A stretch of 64,000 bases of DNA from Nostoc sp. C052 (GTDB lineage Bacteria > Cyanobacteriota > Cyanobacteriia > Cyanobacteriales > Nostocaceae), in assembly GCF_013393905.1 (NCBI RefSeq), contig NZ_CP040272.1, positions 124,001 through 188,000 of the forward strand, in the 5' to 3' direction. The position numbers were made by a program, and so were the translations under genes. The notes beneath the pieces were generated by a model. The model had not been told where the DNA came from. It made no database searches and saw nothing but the letters and a program-made list of their open reading frames with translations. This document shows, piece by piece, positions 9,208 to 17,892 of the stretch (position 1 is the first letter of the stretch; each line of letters opens with the position of its first letter).

Positions 9208-10551
9208 TTATGCCAAACTGACTCCTAGCGTATAAGGAGTAGAGCTGCTGTCACTAGAGCCGGAGAAAGTTCCGCCATCTTCAGGAAAGAACGCATATTT
9301 ACTCACTGAAATGGAGTATGTACCTGCACCTAATGAAGCGGTGATTAATGATCCAAAGTCGGGGCCACTATCGTCGTCACTTTGCAGTAAAGTCCCAGCA
9401 TTGTTAAACAGTCCGATAACTGTATCATCGGTTGTCACTGCGCTGATGGTGACAGTTTTTGGATTTGCTAGAGAAAATGTAAAAAAGTCGAAATCGGGAT
9501 TATCCCCCGGTTGAACTGTTACTAGCTCACCGGCGAGATTAATGTTTGAGCCTGATGATAAAGAACCCAAACCTTCGGCTCTAGCAAGTGTATTGTTTGT
9601 AGCTTGTCCAGCATTTTCCCGCTCATAGAAAAGGAAGTCGTCACTATCAAGTCTAAGGTTCACTACGCCCTGCACAATACCGATAATCTCATCTGGCTCT
9701 GTTCCAGGTTTATCTAAGAATATTTGTGTGTTGGCTCCAACAGTTTGTAGGCGGTAGTCCTTTGGGGAGCCTTTGAGTTCTATTCGATCTTCAGTACGGT
9801 TGAAGTCAGTAATAGTAGCCAAGTCCCCAAAACCAGCATTTGCAGTGTTGTTATCGTCGTAGTAGACATTTTTAGCGTCACCAAGGACAAATATATCTAG
9901 CCCAACGCCGCCAGTTAAGGTATCAGTTTCCCCTAATCCAGTTGGAAGAAGACTACCGGGAAAAACACCGATGAGAATATCGTTTCCAGACCCACCATTG
10001 AGTATGTCATTGCCGGGCCCGCCTTGTAGGCTATCATTGCCGTCCTCACCATTGAGGATATCATTGCCCAAATTACCGTCTAGGGTGTCATCGCCTGCTC
10101 TTGCATTCAGAGTGTTGTTAGCACTATTCCCAAAAAGGAAGTTGTTAAGAATGTTACCTGTTCCGTTGATGGCGGTAGTTCCCGTCAACCTCAGGTTCTC
10201 CAAATTGGCGGCTAGTGTGTAGGTGACTGAAGAGCGGACGGTATCTATGCCTGAATTTGCAGCTTCCGTAATGATATCAAGAGCAGTATCAATGATGTAA
10301 GTGTCGTCGCCTACTCCCCCATTTAAGCTGTCAGTACCCAAGCCACCATCAAGTGTGTCATTGCCAAGACCACCGATTAAACTGTCGTTTCCCGTCCCAC
10401 CAAACAGATTATCATTACCATCTGCACCGTTGAGGATGTCGTTACCAGAAGAACTATTGGTATTACCCCCATTAGCCCAGCCATATATTGTATCATCTCC
10501 CGAAGTCCCATTTCTGGTGTCAGGATTTGTAGTGCCGTAAATAACTGCCAT
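9208..10551 (-). CDS. RTX-type calcium-binding protein with PPC domain
   Basis: 447 aa. Residues about 1-200 contain many GGxGxDxLxG nonapeptides (GGTGNDSLIGG, GGLGNDTLDGG), the calcium-binding beta-roll of hemolysin-type RTX proteins, interrupted by an ENLRLTGTTAINGTGN segment typical of cyanobacterial RTX proteins. The last ~130 residues (FFTFSLANPKTVTIS...GAGTYSISVSKY) match a bacterial pre-peptidase C-terminal (PPC) domain. There is no N-terminal signal peptide, so export by a type I system is expected, although RTX secretion signals usually lie at the C-terminus. No protease or lipase catalytic domain is seen. It is the first gene of a probable two-gene unit with the sugar dehydrogenase. 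Confidence 0.85.
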   Translation of the reverse strand: MAVIYGTTNPDTRNGTSGDDTIYGWANGGNTNSSSGNDILNGADGNDNLFGGTGNDSLIGGLGNDTLDGGLGTDSLNGGVGDDTYIIDTALDIITEAANSGIDTVRSSVTYTLAANLENLRLTGTTAINGTGNILNNFLFGNSANNTLNARAGDDTLDGNLGNDILNGEDGNDSLQGGPGNDILNGGSGNDILIGVFPGSLLPTGLGETDTLTGGVGLDIFVLGDAKNVYYDDNNTANAGFGDLATITDFNRTEDRIELKGSPKDYRLQTVGANTQIFLDKPGTEPDEIIGIVQGVVNLRLDSDDFLFYERENAGQATNNTLARAEGLGSLSSGSNINLAGELVTVQPGDNPDFDFFTFSLANPKTVTISAVTTDDTVIGLFNNAGTLLQSDDDSGPDFGSLITASLGAGTYSISVSKYAFFPEDGGTFSGSSDSSSTPYTLGVSLA

Positions 10552-11564
10552 ATTTATTATTATTCCTAAATATCTAACTAATGCCTAAGTTTGGCCTAAG
10601 TAAAAGAACTCTTTCTAAGTTCAATGTTGATTAATTAAAACTGTAAATTTCAATACAGATGAACTGAGTAAGTTAATTAATACGATTTAAAAAAATATTA
10701 ATTATTGATTTGGTTATTCGATTAAACAAATGGTTAAGTAACTAGTACAAGAAGGCAAAAGTAAAAAGAAAGAATGCTTATTTTGTAAGCTTTCTGGCTA
10801 TTTTAAATGGGTGGTTTATTTACGCCGTGTTGTACTAGGTCAAAATTCATTTGTATTTTTTTGGTTATTTTTTCGCAATCTTTATTAATTTCGGGTGTCT
10901 TTATTTACTTATCATGAGCGAAAGGTCACGTCAACTTATTTACCAAATCTTTAAGATGTAACTCGTGTAGCTTATAATACACGGCAAAGATGTGAATGAA
11001 CTTTAATTAAGTATTTTTTCAAATCTACTGTTTTTTTTGCTAAAGGTTGCGAGATTTTTCAGCTTAATGCATATTATCGTTAAGTTAGGTTTCAATATCA
11101 TTTTCTTTTTGCAAAAACAATACTTTTCTATTAAAGAAATGCCTTCTCAAATACATAAGTTAAATTGATAGATTATCTAGAGCATTTTTGAGTTTAATAA
11201 CACTTAAGCTTTATATAAATTTTATATGCCAATACGGTTCAGTTAGCTATAAAAACCTTAAGCTACTTAGGTTGGGTTGAGGTTTTCGAGACGCGATAAA
11301 TCGCCGTCTCTACAAGTTTTTTGGGCTTATCTGAACTGTATTGGAGTAACGCATTGCCTCAACCCAGCCTAAGATTATTCACAGACTAATATTGCAAGGC
11401 AGAAGTCAAAAGAATTGTATTCCAAGCTCTTTTGCATAACTAGGGCGGGCAAGATTCCCACCCCACAAGAGTTTTAATGCCAGGTAATATGCAAGTTAAA
11501 TGTCCAACAGCTTAGTCTAAATTTCCAAAAATGAATCTAAACGTCAATTACTTTTTCTTGTAAA
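10552..11564. other. 1-kb AT-rich gene-free stretch
   Basis: No open frame with coding character on either strand. The region is very AT rich and must carry the promoter of the leftward RTX gene. It holds one MITE-like hairpin repeat (11229-11344, listed separately) and one short GGGCGGGCAAGATTCCCACC half-repeat near 11442-11475 related to the hairpins at 23.6 and 37.1 kb. It may be scar tissue of lost genes. Confidence 0.6.
11229..11344. repeat. MITE-like repeat, family B copy 1
   Basis: The ends are inverted: CCAATACGGTTCAG... on the left and ...CTGAACTGTATTGG on the right. Inside is the palindromic core GAGACGCGATAAATCGCCGTCTC. The same ends and core recur at 54331-54463 and 59779-59881. 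There is no coding capacity. Confidence 0.75.
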
Positions 11565-12371
11565 CTAATTGTGCTTTGAAGCGTCAGGCATAATTGCTTC
11601 CTGAAGATTGACGCTGCTGAGGTTAGCTCCCCTAAGGTCGGCGCCTCTGAGGTTAGCTTCTCTAAGATTCGCTCCTGCCAAATTCGCACCTCTGAGGTTA
11701 GTCCAACTCAAGTTAGCTTGACTCAAGTTAGCTTCACTGAGGTTAGCCCGCAATAGGTAGGCACCAGTTAGGTGAGCCTTGTTCAAATTAGCTTTGTAAA
11801 GGTCAGCTTTGTAAAGATAAGCTCCCAACATTTCTGCTTCGTACAAACTTGCTTCGCTAAGGTCAGCGTCAATCAAGTTAGCTTCAATAAGGTTGGCAAA
11901 GGAGAGGTTAGTCCGAATTAGCTTCGCTGCACCTAAATCGGCATCTCTCAAGTTAGCGCCTCTTAAATCAGTGCCAATAAGATTAGCAGATGCGATCGCA
12001 GCGCCTCTAAGATCAACCCCACTCAAGTCTGCTCCAATCAGATTAGCATGACTTAAATCTGCATATCTGAGTATAGCACCACTTAAATTAGCAACACTGA
12101 AGTTAGCCGCACTCAGGTTCGCTTCATTCAAAAAGGCTTTGTAGAGGTTGGCACTACTGAGGTCAGCACCACTGAGGTTTGCCCGCACGAGTAAAGCATT
12201 ACCCAAATCTACCCGCCTCAAGTTTACTCCCTGGAGGTTTGCGCCTCTGAGGTTATCGCCTTGCAGATTTGCGGCGCTGAGGTCTGGTTCAATTTGGGGG
12301 TTTTTCTTTCTCCACTCAATCCATGTAACTGCACCTGCTTTGAGTAAAGTTAGATGCTCTCGATTTGCCAT
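11565..12371 (-). CDS. Pentapeptide-repeat protein
   Basis: After a short N-terminal helix (MANREHLTLLKAGAVTWIEW), almost the whole protein consists of A(D/N)LXX repeats (ANLSGADL, ANLIGADL, and so on), over 40 consecutive units. These form a right-handed quadrilateral beta-helix. There is no catalytic motif, signal peptide or membrane segment, so it is likely a soluble scaffold. I chose the ATG at 12371: a start at 12398 would overlap the ccmP stop, whereas the chosen one lies 10 bases after that stop with AGGAG and GAGAG just upstream. Co-transcription with ccmP suggests, but does not prove, a carboxysome-linked role. Confidence 0.85.
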   Translation of the reverse strand: MANREHLTLLKAGAVTWIEWRKKNPQIEPDLSAANLQGDNLRGANLQGVNLRRVDLGNALLVRANLSGADLSSANLYKAFLNEANLSAANFSVANLSGAILRYADLSHANLIGADLSGVDLRGAAIASANLIGTDLRGANLRDADLGAAKLIRTNLSFANLIEANLIDADLSEASLYEAEMLGAYLYKADLYKANLNKAHLTGAYLLRANLSEANLSQANLSWTNLRGANLAGANLREANLRGADLRGANLSSVNLQEAIMPDASKHN

Positions 12372-12381
12372 TTTCTCTCTT

Positions 12382-13023
12382 TTACTCCTGACGCCCACCC
12401 AAAGAATTTACCCGACCAGCGACACTTTCAATAGCCGTTAACGCTCCTGCCGCACCTGCTAGAATATCTTGTTCTTGTCCACCTAAGTAAAGCCGTCCAA
12501 AACTACCTACAGCTTGAACTTCAAGAATGTTAATCCTTGCTGCTTTCTCTGCTTCATTGGCAGCCAGTGCGGCATAAGCAGCAGGTTCCACTTCTAATAC
12601 ATATAGTGTTTGTCCTGCTAGTAGCATCTGTCCCCGACGCGTGCGATTAATCAGTTGTGTTTGATAAGCATCGATGTTGCGGATAATCTGACTAGAAATA
12701 ACACGTGGTTTGAGACATTCCTCTCTTTGGACTCCCAAGAACGCCAAAATTGCTTGACCAGCAGCTCGCGTTTCGCCTTGGGAGCTAGAATGAACTTCCA
12801 ATAGTCCGTATAGTCGTTCAACTACCTGTACTCCTGGACGGACAGAGGCAGATTTCAGGGCTATATCTGTAATCTTATTAATTTCGATACCAGGAGAGAT
12901 TTCAATCCACAGTGATGTATCTCCTGGTAATGGTAAGAAGCCTTGGGCTACTGTTCCCATATATGCTGCATGTTGAGGTTGCAGGTTGTCGAGAAATACG
13001 AAACTGCGTAATTCTATGCCCAA
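12382..13023 (-). CDS. ccmP: Carboxysome tandem-BMC shell protein CcmP
   Basis: 213 aa, the length of CcmP from Synechococcus elongatus. It starts MGIELRSFVFLDNLQPQHAA and contains two permuted BMC halves; the second (about 105-210) includes PRVISSQIIRNIDAYQTQLI and AVGSFGRLYLGG. In beta-cyanobacteria CcmP forms trimers that stack face to face and are thought to provide a large gated pore in the carboxysome shell. It is normally encoded away from the main ccmKLMNO locus, as here, where no other ccm or rbc gene is present. It is the first gene of a two-gene unit with a pentapeptide-repeat protein. Confidence 0.88.
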   Translation of the reverse strand: MGIELRSFVFLDNLQPQHAAYMGTVAQGFLPLPGDTSLWIEISPGIEINKITDIALKSASVRPGVQVVERLYGLLEVHSSSQGETRAAGQAILAFLGVQREECLKPRVISSQIIRNIDAYQTQLINRTRRGQMLLAGQTLYVLEVEPAAYAALAANEAEKAARINILEVQAVGSFGRLYLGGQEQDILAGAAGALTAIESVAGRVNSLGGRQE

Positions 13024-13983
13024 GATTTTGCTCTCCAGTCGTGAGGGTAAAAGTTATCTATATGCAGGATATAAACGCCTAACTTGACAATATAGGGTAT
13101 AAAAGAGCGCAAAATCCGTTAAACGGATCTACACCCGTGTGTCAAATTGCAATTATAAGAGCCAATGCTTGTTTAGAAGACCATCGTCGTCATGGGATAA
13201 AATCTACTTTGATCGGACGACATAATTTTTGTTGAACACTGCTGCTTTGTAAACACCTTAACCCTTTTAGATTACCCCAGTTTTACCCCAAATATTTCTG
13301 CAACATCTCCCAACCAGAACCGCAAGGATTTATTTCGAGATCCGTAGCGTATATTAGAGTTTCAACCTTGACAATAGTGCAGTTACATAAGAAGCACTCA
13401 TGTAGCCTTTGTTTGCGATCGCCAATAGTCATCTACAATTTATAGGTGACGAAAATAACGTGATAACAAGGCTTTCAGGCATAAATTATGAAAATTAAAT
13501 CAAAAAATAATTACTAATTACCGAAAAACTCCGGTTTTTTTGGCTTCGTGATGATAAATAAAAGTAATAGCATTGAATGTCATGCTTCTTACCGCGAAGG
13601 ATTATTGAAATTCTTCACTGCTTTCAGGATGACTATTGAACATCAGTTTTTTGCTGGGGATGCTTCTTTGCCACACAAAAAGGAGATGGGGCTACATTAA
13701 AAAGCTCTACCACGAAACTTACTTTAGATGTATCTAAGTAACTATGCTGATAAAGTGTAAAGATGTGACGGTATCTTGGAGCAAATTTTAAAGGAATTGC
13801 AAAGAACTTGGTGCCATTTTGGCAGGTTTCTCTCCCAAATATGGGATATTAGTAGATTGTACAAATCTTTATTTTTATTCACATCTGCCTTCTTGCACTA
13901 ATTCCTATCTACTGAAAACTGTTAAGACCAAGCAAATTTGACACAGATAAGTTTAAGTAATTTAACGAAGTAGGAAGTAATAC
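13024..13983. other. 960-base intergenic region between divergent genes
   Basis: This contains the promoters of leftward ccmP and rightward APH-like gene. A 50-codon open frame at 13551-13703 overlaps a degenerate copy of a widespread TGTCAT...ATGACA-type hairpin repeat (about 13578-13634) and is probably not a gene. A short A-rich/T-rich hairpin with seven Ts lies near 13522-13544. No RiPP-like precursor with a recognisable leader was found, which matters for interpreting the next two genes. Confidence 0.5.
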
Positions 13984-15225
13984 ATGGTATTATCACTGTC
14001 TTCTCATAACGTTATCCAGTATCTACAAGACGCGGGTCTGTGTAGCTCAGAAGATGACGTATCAGATAAATCTGAGTTGCCAGGAAGTAGTAAGAACAAT
14101 TTCAATATACTGGTGACTTTAGCAGATAATCGCCAGTTGCTACTGAAACAAAAACGTAACGTTAACAACAATGACGCCGCGCCTCATGAATTGTTTCAGG
14201 AGTGGCTATTTCACCAATTGCTCCAACAGTTTCCAGTTTTAGGTAACACTTCAGCAATCGCGCCATTGGTAGTGCATTTTGACGAAGAAAATTCTATTCT
14301 TGTCCGCAGTTACCTGAGTGAATATGTGGGACTTGCGACATTATACCACAACAATGAGATTTTTCCCCAAGAAATTGCTTCTGCCATCGGCACTACTTTA
14401 GCGGGACTGCATCGCGCCACCTACAACCGCCGAGAATATCAGAATTTTATGGCAACTGCTCCTCAAGGAGAGTTTCGCTATGGCTTTTACAATCCGGCGC
14501 AAGGGTTAGGGTCAATGGGGCCGGAGATTTTTGGGAGTGTTCCCACAGATGCACTGAAATTCTATGTTCTCTATCAACAGTACGAGAGTTTGGAATCTGC
14601 GATCGCTGATTTGGCATATAGCTGGAATCCTTCCTGTTTGACTCACAACGACCTGAAATTGAACAATATTTTAGTTCATTCCAGGTGGGAACAACTAGAC
14701 AATTGCCTAGTACGATTAATTGATTGGGAAGCTTGTTCTTGGGGAGACCCAGCCTTTGATTTAGGAACTTTACTAGCAAGCTACTTAAGAATTTGGCTCA
14801 AGAGTCTGGTAGTAGACCCCACCATTGAATTAGAAGAATCTCTACATTTGGCGTTGACACCGTTAGAGATTTTACAACCTTCACTGATTGCCCTAATTAG
14901 AGCTTATGTGAATGCTTTTCCGATGATTTTGGAATACCGCAGTGACTTTATTTTGCGTGTTATCCAGTTTGCGGGGCTGGCACTGATTCATCAAATTCAG
15001 GATACGATTACGTGCCATAAATACTTTAATAATGCTGAACTTTGTATGCTGCAAGTAGCAAAAAGTTTACTTACAATGCCAGAGCAAGCGATACTAACTA
15101 TTTTCGGGATATCAGAGTCAGAAATTCTGAATCCTGTGGCAAAAATCCATAAATTTCCTCAGCCTGTAAGGGAACAGCAGTTACTTCGGATTTATTACGA
15201 AAAAACTCGGCTACGTGGTTGTTAG
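13984..15225 (+). CDS. APH-fold phosphotransferase, putative RiPP Ser/Thr kinase
   Basis: 413 aa with the aminoglycoside-phosphotransferase fold: catalytic loop HNDLKLNN (221-228) and metal-binding LIDWE (245-249), followed by GDPAFDLGTLLASY. AGGAAG sits nine bases before the ATG. The next gene, 99 bases downstream on the same strand, is a HopA1-family protein. In thioviridamide (TvaC/TvaD) and class V lanthipeptide (LxmK/LxmY) pathways an APH-like kinase phosphorylates Ser/Thr of a precursor and a HopA1-like lyase eliminates phosphate to give dehydroamino acids. By that analogy this is the kinase half of a split dehydratase. Alternatives are a small-molecule or antibiotic kinase. No precursor peptide was recognised nearby. 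Confidence 0.8.
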   Translation: MVLSLSSHNVIQYLQDAGLCSSEDDVSDKSELPGSSKNNFNILVTLADNRQLLLKQKRNVNNNDAAPHELFQEWLFHQLLQQFPVLGNTSAIAPLVVHFDEENSILVRSYLSEYVGLATLYHNNEIFPQEIASAIGTTLAGLHRATYNRREYQNFMATAPQGEFRYGFYNPAQGLGSMGPEIFGSVPTDALKFYVLYQQYESLESAIADLAYSWNPSCLTHNDLKLNNILVHSRWEQLDNCLVRLIDWEACSWGDPAFDLGTLLASYLRIWLKSLVVDPTIELEESLHLALTPLEILQPSLIALIRAYVNAFPMILEYRSDFILRVIQFAGLALIHQIQDTITCHKYFNNAELCMLQVAKSLLTMPEQAILTIFGISESEILNPVAKIHKFPQPVREQQLLRIYYEKTRLRGC

Positions 15226-15324
15226 TAATAGGTAGCAGAACAATTTAAAAAGAACACACAATTCTGAATTCTGTATTCTGACTCCTAAATTCTATTTCGT
15301 TAAAGTTTGATTTCTGAATGGATA

Positions 15325-16413
15325 ATGCTAAATTCTTCTATCAATCAATCGCTAAATCCTCTATTTGATATTGCTCAGAATATCCAGATTGAGTCTAATT
15401 TTTGTATTTACCATCCCAATTATCAGCCCTTTGCTCTGCCGACTAAAATAGCCGATAGATTTCAGCAAAATTCCGTAGATTTACAACAGAAGTATCTCTC
15501 TTTATTGCTACGAAATTTTCTCTATGGCATCTATTACAATGGCTCCCTACAAAGTACTTTAGCCGTCAATACTGATAGTATTAATTACCCACCAAAGCAT
15601 AATTTAGCAGACAATTCCATTTTGGAGATTGATTGGGATTTTTATGAGCAACTGCACGCCAGTAATCACGGCATAGGTTACTTTGACCCTCAATGGCAGG
15701 TGTTGCGAAAAGAACCTGATGGAACTATGGCGGTGACTAAAGGCGGTTTAACACTTTATGTTGAGCCAGATTGCCATTTAAAATTCAGTAAAAAATCTAC
15801 CAAAGTGGGTGGCATGGTAGCAATCTGGATGCCCAAAAATCGACTGCAAAATGGCTGTTACTTGGCAGTTAGCAATGTTGGACAGGAACGGCAAAGTAAT
15901 CCAGATGCCGATTTAGGAGCAGGGCGAATCTACTTTAACTTTACGCCATCTGGTGCGATCGCTCTCATGGAAAGCTTGACACTGCAATTAAACGCAGCCT
16001 CGATTCCCTTTAGCTTTCAGGTTCTCCACAACCCTTCTGCATACGGACGCTATGATTCGGGGCTACTTTACTTTGAAATCCCCGACTATCCAGCAATCCG
16101 CACAATCCTTCAGGCTGTTTATATAGAAAATCAATCCCATTTCCAGCCCGAAATTCCTTTGTTTACCAAATTTTTAGCCCCAGGGTTAGGTTTAGCCGAA
16201 GAACCAACTCAAAAATTTGCAGCACAAGAAAGTTTTGGAATGAACCGTTGCCAAATTGTTGCAAATGCTTTGTTGGAAGCTTGGCAAAAAGGCAAAAATG
16301 CAATGGAGGAACGGATGAGGGTTATTGACCAACACTTTGCACGGCATCTAATAGATTTGCAGCGTCCTTATCTCAATCCCAATTCTGAGGATATATATAA
16401 GCCCTTAAATTGA
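15325..16413 (+). CDS. HopA1-family protein, putative phospho-Ser/Thr lyase
   Basis: About 362 aa. The family is recognised from the N-terminal LRNFLYGIYYNGS region, the central GGLTLYVEPDCHL, the RIYFNFTPSGA strand, PFSFQVLHNPSAYGRYDSGLLYFE and the C-terminal SFGMNRCQIVANALLEAW. HopA1 was first known as a Pseudomonas type III effector. Bacterial relatives beside APH-like kinases act as lyases in RiPP maturation, removing phosphate from phospho-Ser/Thr. A longer TTG start at 15307 would add six residues; I prefer the ATG at 15325, although neither has a clear ribosome site. The protein is soluble, without a signal peptide. It probably shares a transcript with the preceding APH gene. Confidence 0.8.
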   Translation: MLNSSINQSLNPLFDIAQNIQIESNFCIYHPNYQPFALPTKIADRFQQNSVDLQQKYLSLLLRNFLYGIYYNGSLQSTLAVNTDSINYPPKHNLADNSILEIDWDFYEQLHASNHGIGYFDPQWQVLRKEPDGTMAVTKGGLTLYVEPDCHLKFSKKSTKVGGMVAIWMPKNRLQNGCYLAVSNVGQERQSNPDADLGAGRIYFNFTPSGAIALMESLTLQLNAASIPFSFQVLHNPSAYGRYDSGLLYFEIPDYPAIRTILQAVYIENQSHFQPEIPLFTKFLAPGLGLAEEPTQKFAAQESFGMNRCQIVANALLEAWQKGKNAMEERMRVIDQHFARHLIDLQRPYLNPNSEDIYKPLN

Positions 16414-16445
16414 TGGGGATTGGTTTGACTTCACCAATCTGTTTG

Positions 16446-16554
16446 CCTCGTTCCCAGTCTCCGACTGGGAATGCTTGTCTTTGAGGCTCCGCCTCTCGAA
16501 CTCGCGGCAGAGCCGCTTTTGAGTTGCATTTCCAGCCGGAGACTGGAAACGAGG
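16446..16554. repeat. Hairpin interspersed repeat (CCTCGTTCCCAGTC type)
   Basis: A 29-base left end beginning CCTCGTTCCCAGTCTCC is the near-perfect inverse of the right end closing ...CTGGAAACGAGG. The interior has two smaller palindromes (GAGGCTCCGCCTC and GCGGCAGAGCCGC). A decayed half copy lies near 57710-57735. The form is that of a non-coding Nostoc hairpin repeat. Confidence 0.75.
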
Positions 16555-16567
16555 TTTTAAAGGAGTT

Positions 16568-16605
16568 TCAGCTTAAGTTGACACCAATTAGCATTACTGT
16601 GCCCT
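16568..16605. repeat. Short dispersed repeat, copy 1
   Basis: The phrase AGCTTAAGTTGACACCAAT followed by a GTGCCC recurs with few changes at about 57928-57964. It is non-coding and sits directly beside hairpin repeats in both places, so it may be an edge fragment of an older element. Confidence 0.5.
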
Positions 16606-16653
16606 ATTGTCTATTCCATCCAAACGAGAACCGCTACAGTCCCCAATCCCCAT

Positions 16654-17436
16654 TCAAAATTCCACAATTACCGGCACATGGTCGCTAGGTTGAGTTAACT
16701 TTCTTGGCGCGACATCAATAATGCAACTTTTAGCGCGTTCATATAGCACAGGTGTCAGATATTGATGGTCAATTCGCCAACCTAAGTTACGACGAAAAGC
16801 GGCAGAGCGATAATCCCACCAACTATAATTTCCGCCTTCTGTGTTGAATTTGCGAAAAGCATCGGCAAATCCCAGCTTCAAAATGTCCCGTAAAGCTTGA
16901 CGCTCTGTTTCTGTTGCCATGATGTGATTTTCTGTACTCACTTGCTCGTGAATATCTTTGTCTTCTAAAGCAATGTTGAAGTCGCCGCACACACAAATTG
17001 CAGATTCGGACAACACCAGCAATCTTAAATACTCGTGTAGGGCTGTCAACCAGCGTAGTTTGTATTCATATTTCTCGGTTCCTACCGCTGCACCATTGGG
17101 AACATATAAGTTCACAACCCGAACACCATCAATTACACCTGTAATCACGCGCTTTTGCTCGTCCCATTCATGGTGTAAATCTGGCAAAATCGCCCGAAAT
17201 CCGCTACTGACATCTACAAGTGGCTGGCGGCTAATCAGGGCTACGCCGTTATAAGATTTTTGTCCTGATATATAAAGGTTATAGCCTAACTCCTCAAAAG
17301 GCGATCGCGGAAATTCAGCTTCCACAACTTTAGTTTCTTGCAAGCAGAGAACATCAACAGGATTCAGGGTTAACCAATCGATAACCTGTTCAAGGCGAGT
17401 GCGAATTGAGTTGACGTTCCAAGTAGCGATTTTCAT
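16654..17436 (-). CDS. xth: Exodeoxyribonuclease III (AP endonuclease)
   Basis: 260 aa, the normal length. It starts MKIATWNVNSIRTRL and contains LCLQETK (metal-binding Glu), NLYVPNG, CGDFNIA, a WWDYR element and the C-terminal DHVPVIVEF (catalytic Asp-His). This is the ExoIII/APE1 family, which nicks DNA at abasic sites and removes 3' blocking groups in base excision repair. It is cytoplasmic. It appears to be transcribed alone. Confidence 0.95.
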   Translation of the reverse strand: MKIATWNVNSIRTRLEQVIDWLTLNPVDVLCLQETKVVEAEFPRSPFEELGYNLYISGQKSYNGVALISRQPLVDVSSGFRAILPDLHHEWDEQKRVITGVIDGVRVVNLYVPNGAAVGTEKYEYKLRWLTALHEYLRLLVLSESAICVCGDFNIALEDKDIHEQVSTENHIMATETERQALRDILKLGFADAFRKFNTEGGNYSWWDYRSAAFRRNLGWRIDHQYLTPVLYERAKSCIIDVAPRKLTQPSDHVPVIVEF

Positions 17437-17892
17437 TAGTTAATTATCAGAATTTTTGTAAATTACTAATTACAAATTATGTAATTATTGTACAATTACT
17501 TAATATTTATAATTTTTCTTCCTTTTACCAATTACCTTTAAACGAAGCTTTAATAATTTGATCCCACTGAATATTTTAGTATTTTCCGCTACAAAATATT
17601 CAATTTTGTAAGTTCCGCTACAAAATATTCTACCTCATTATGATCCCCAGGACAGATGCAACAAGTAATAGATTAGTTATAGGTTAGAAGTGTAGGTCAG
17701 AGTTGACTTTTGCCGATAGCCCATTAGATTTGACGGAAGTAAATGTGCGGTGCGATTAACCTTTATTGGGCTTTTGTTAGCCTTTTAGGTTAATTTAAAT
17801 GTCAAAAGGGTAAGTAGAAATGCTCTTGCCTCATAAAATAATGATGTAGCTCATTATTGAGGACAATTTCATAGACTGAACCAAAAAAACTT
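17437..17892. other. Intergenic region with a direct repeat
   Basis: Between diverging genes. It contains two exact copies of TTCCGCTACAAAATATTC (17584-17601 and 17613-17630), 29 bases apart, which could be a binding site pair or a short duplication. Nothing else is recognised, and the region is AT rich. Confidence 0.5.

Noticed and set aside
9971..10540. Plus-strand frames rich in Pro, Leu and Ser across the RTX gene
   Set aside because: Antisense images of the GGxGxDxLxG repeats; no start signal or independent conservation expected.
13551..13703. 50-codon open frame upstream of the APH/HopA1 pair, considered as a RiPP precursor
   Set aside because: It overlaps a degenerate TGTCAT...ATGACA hairpin repeat, lacks a leader/core pattern with a conserved protease site and has no ribosome site. 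It remains a weak candidate only.
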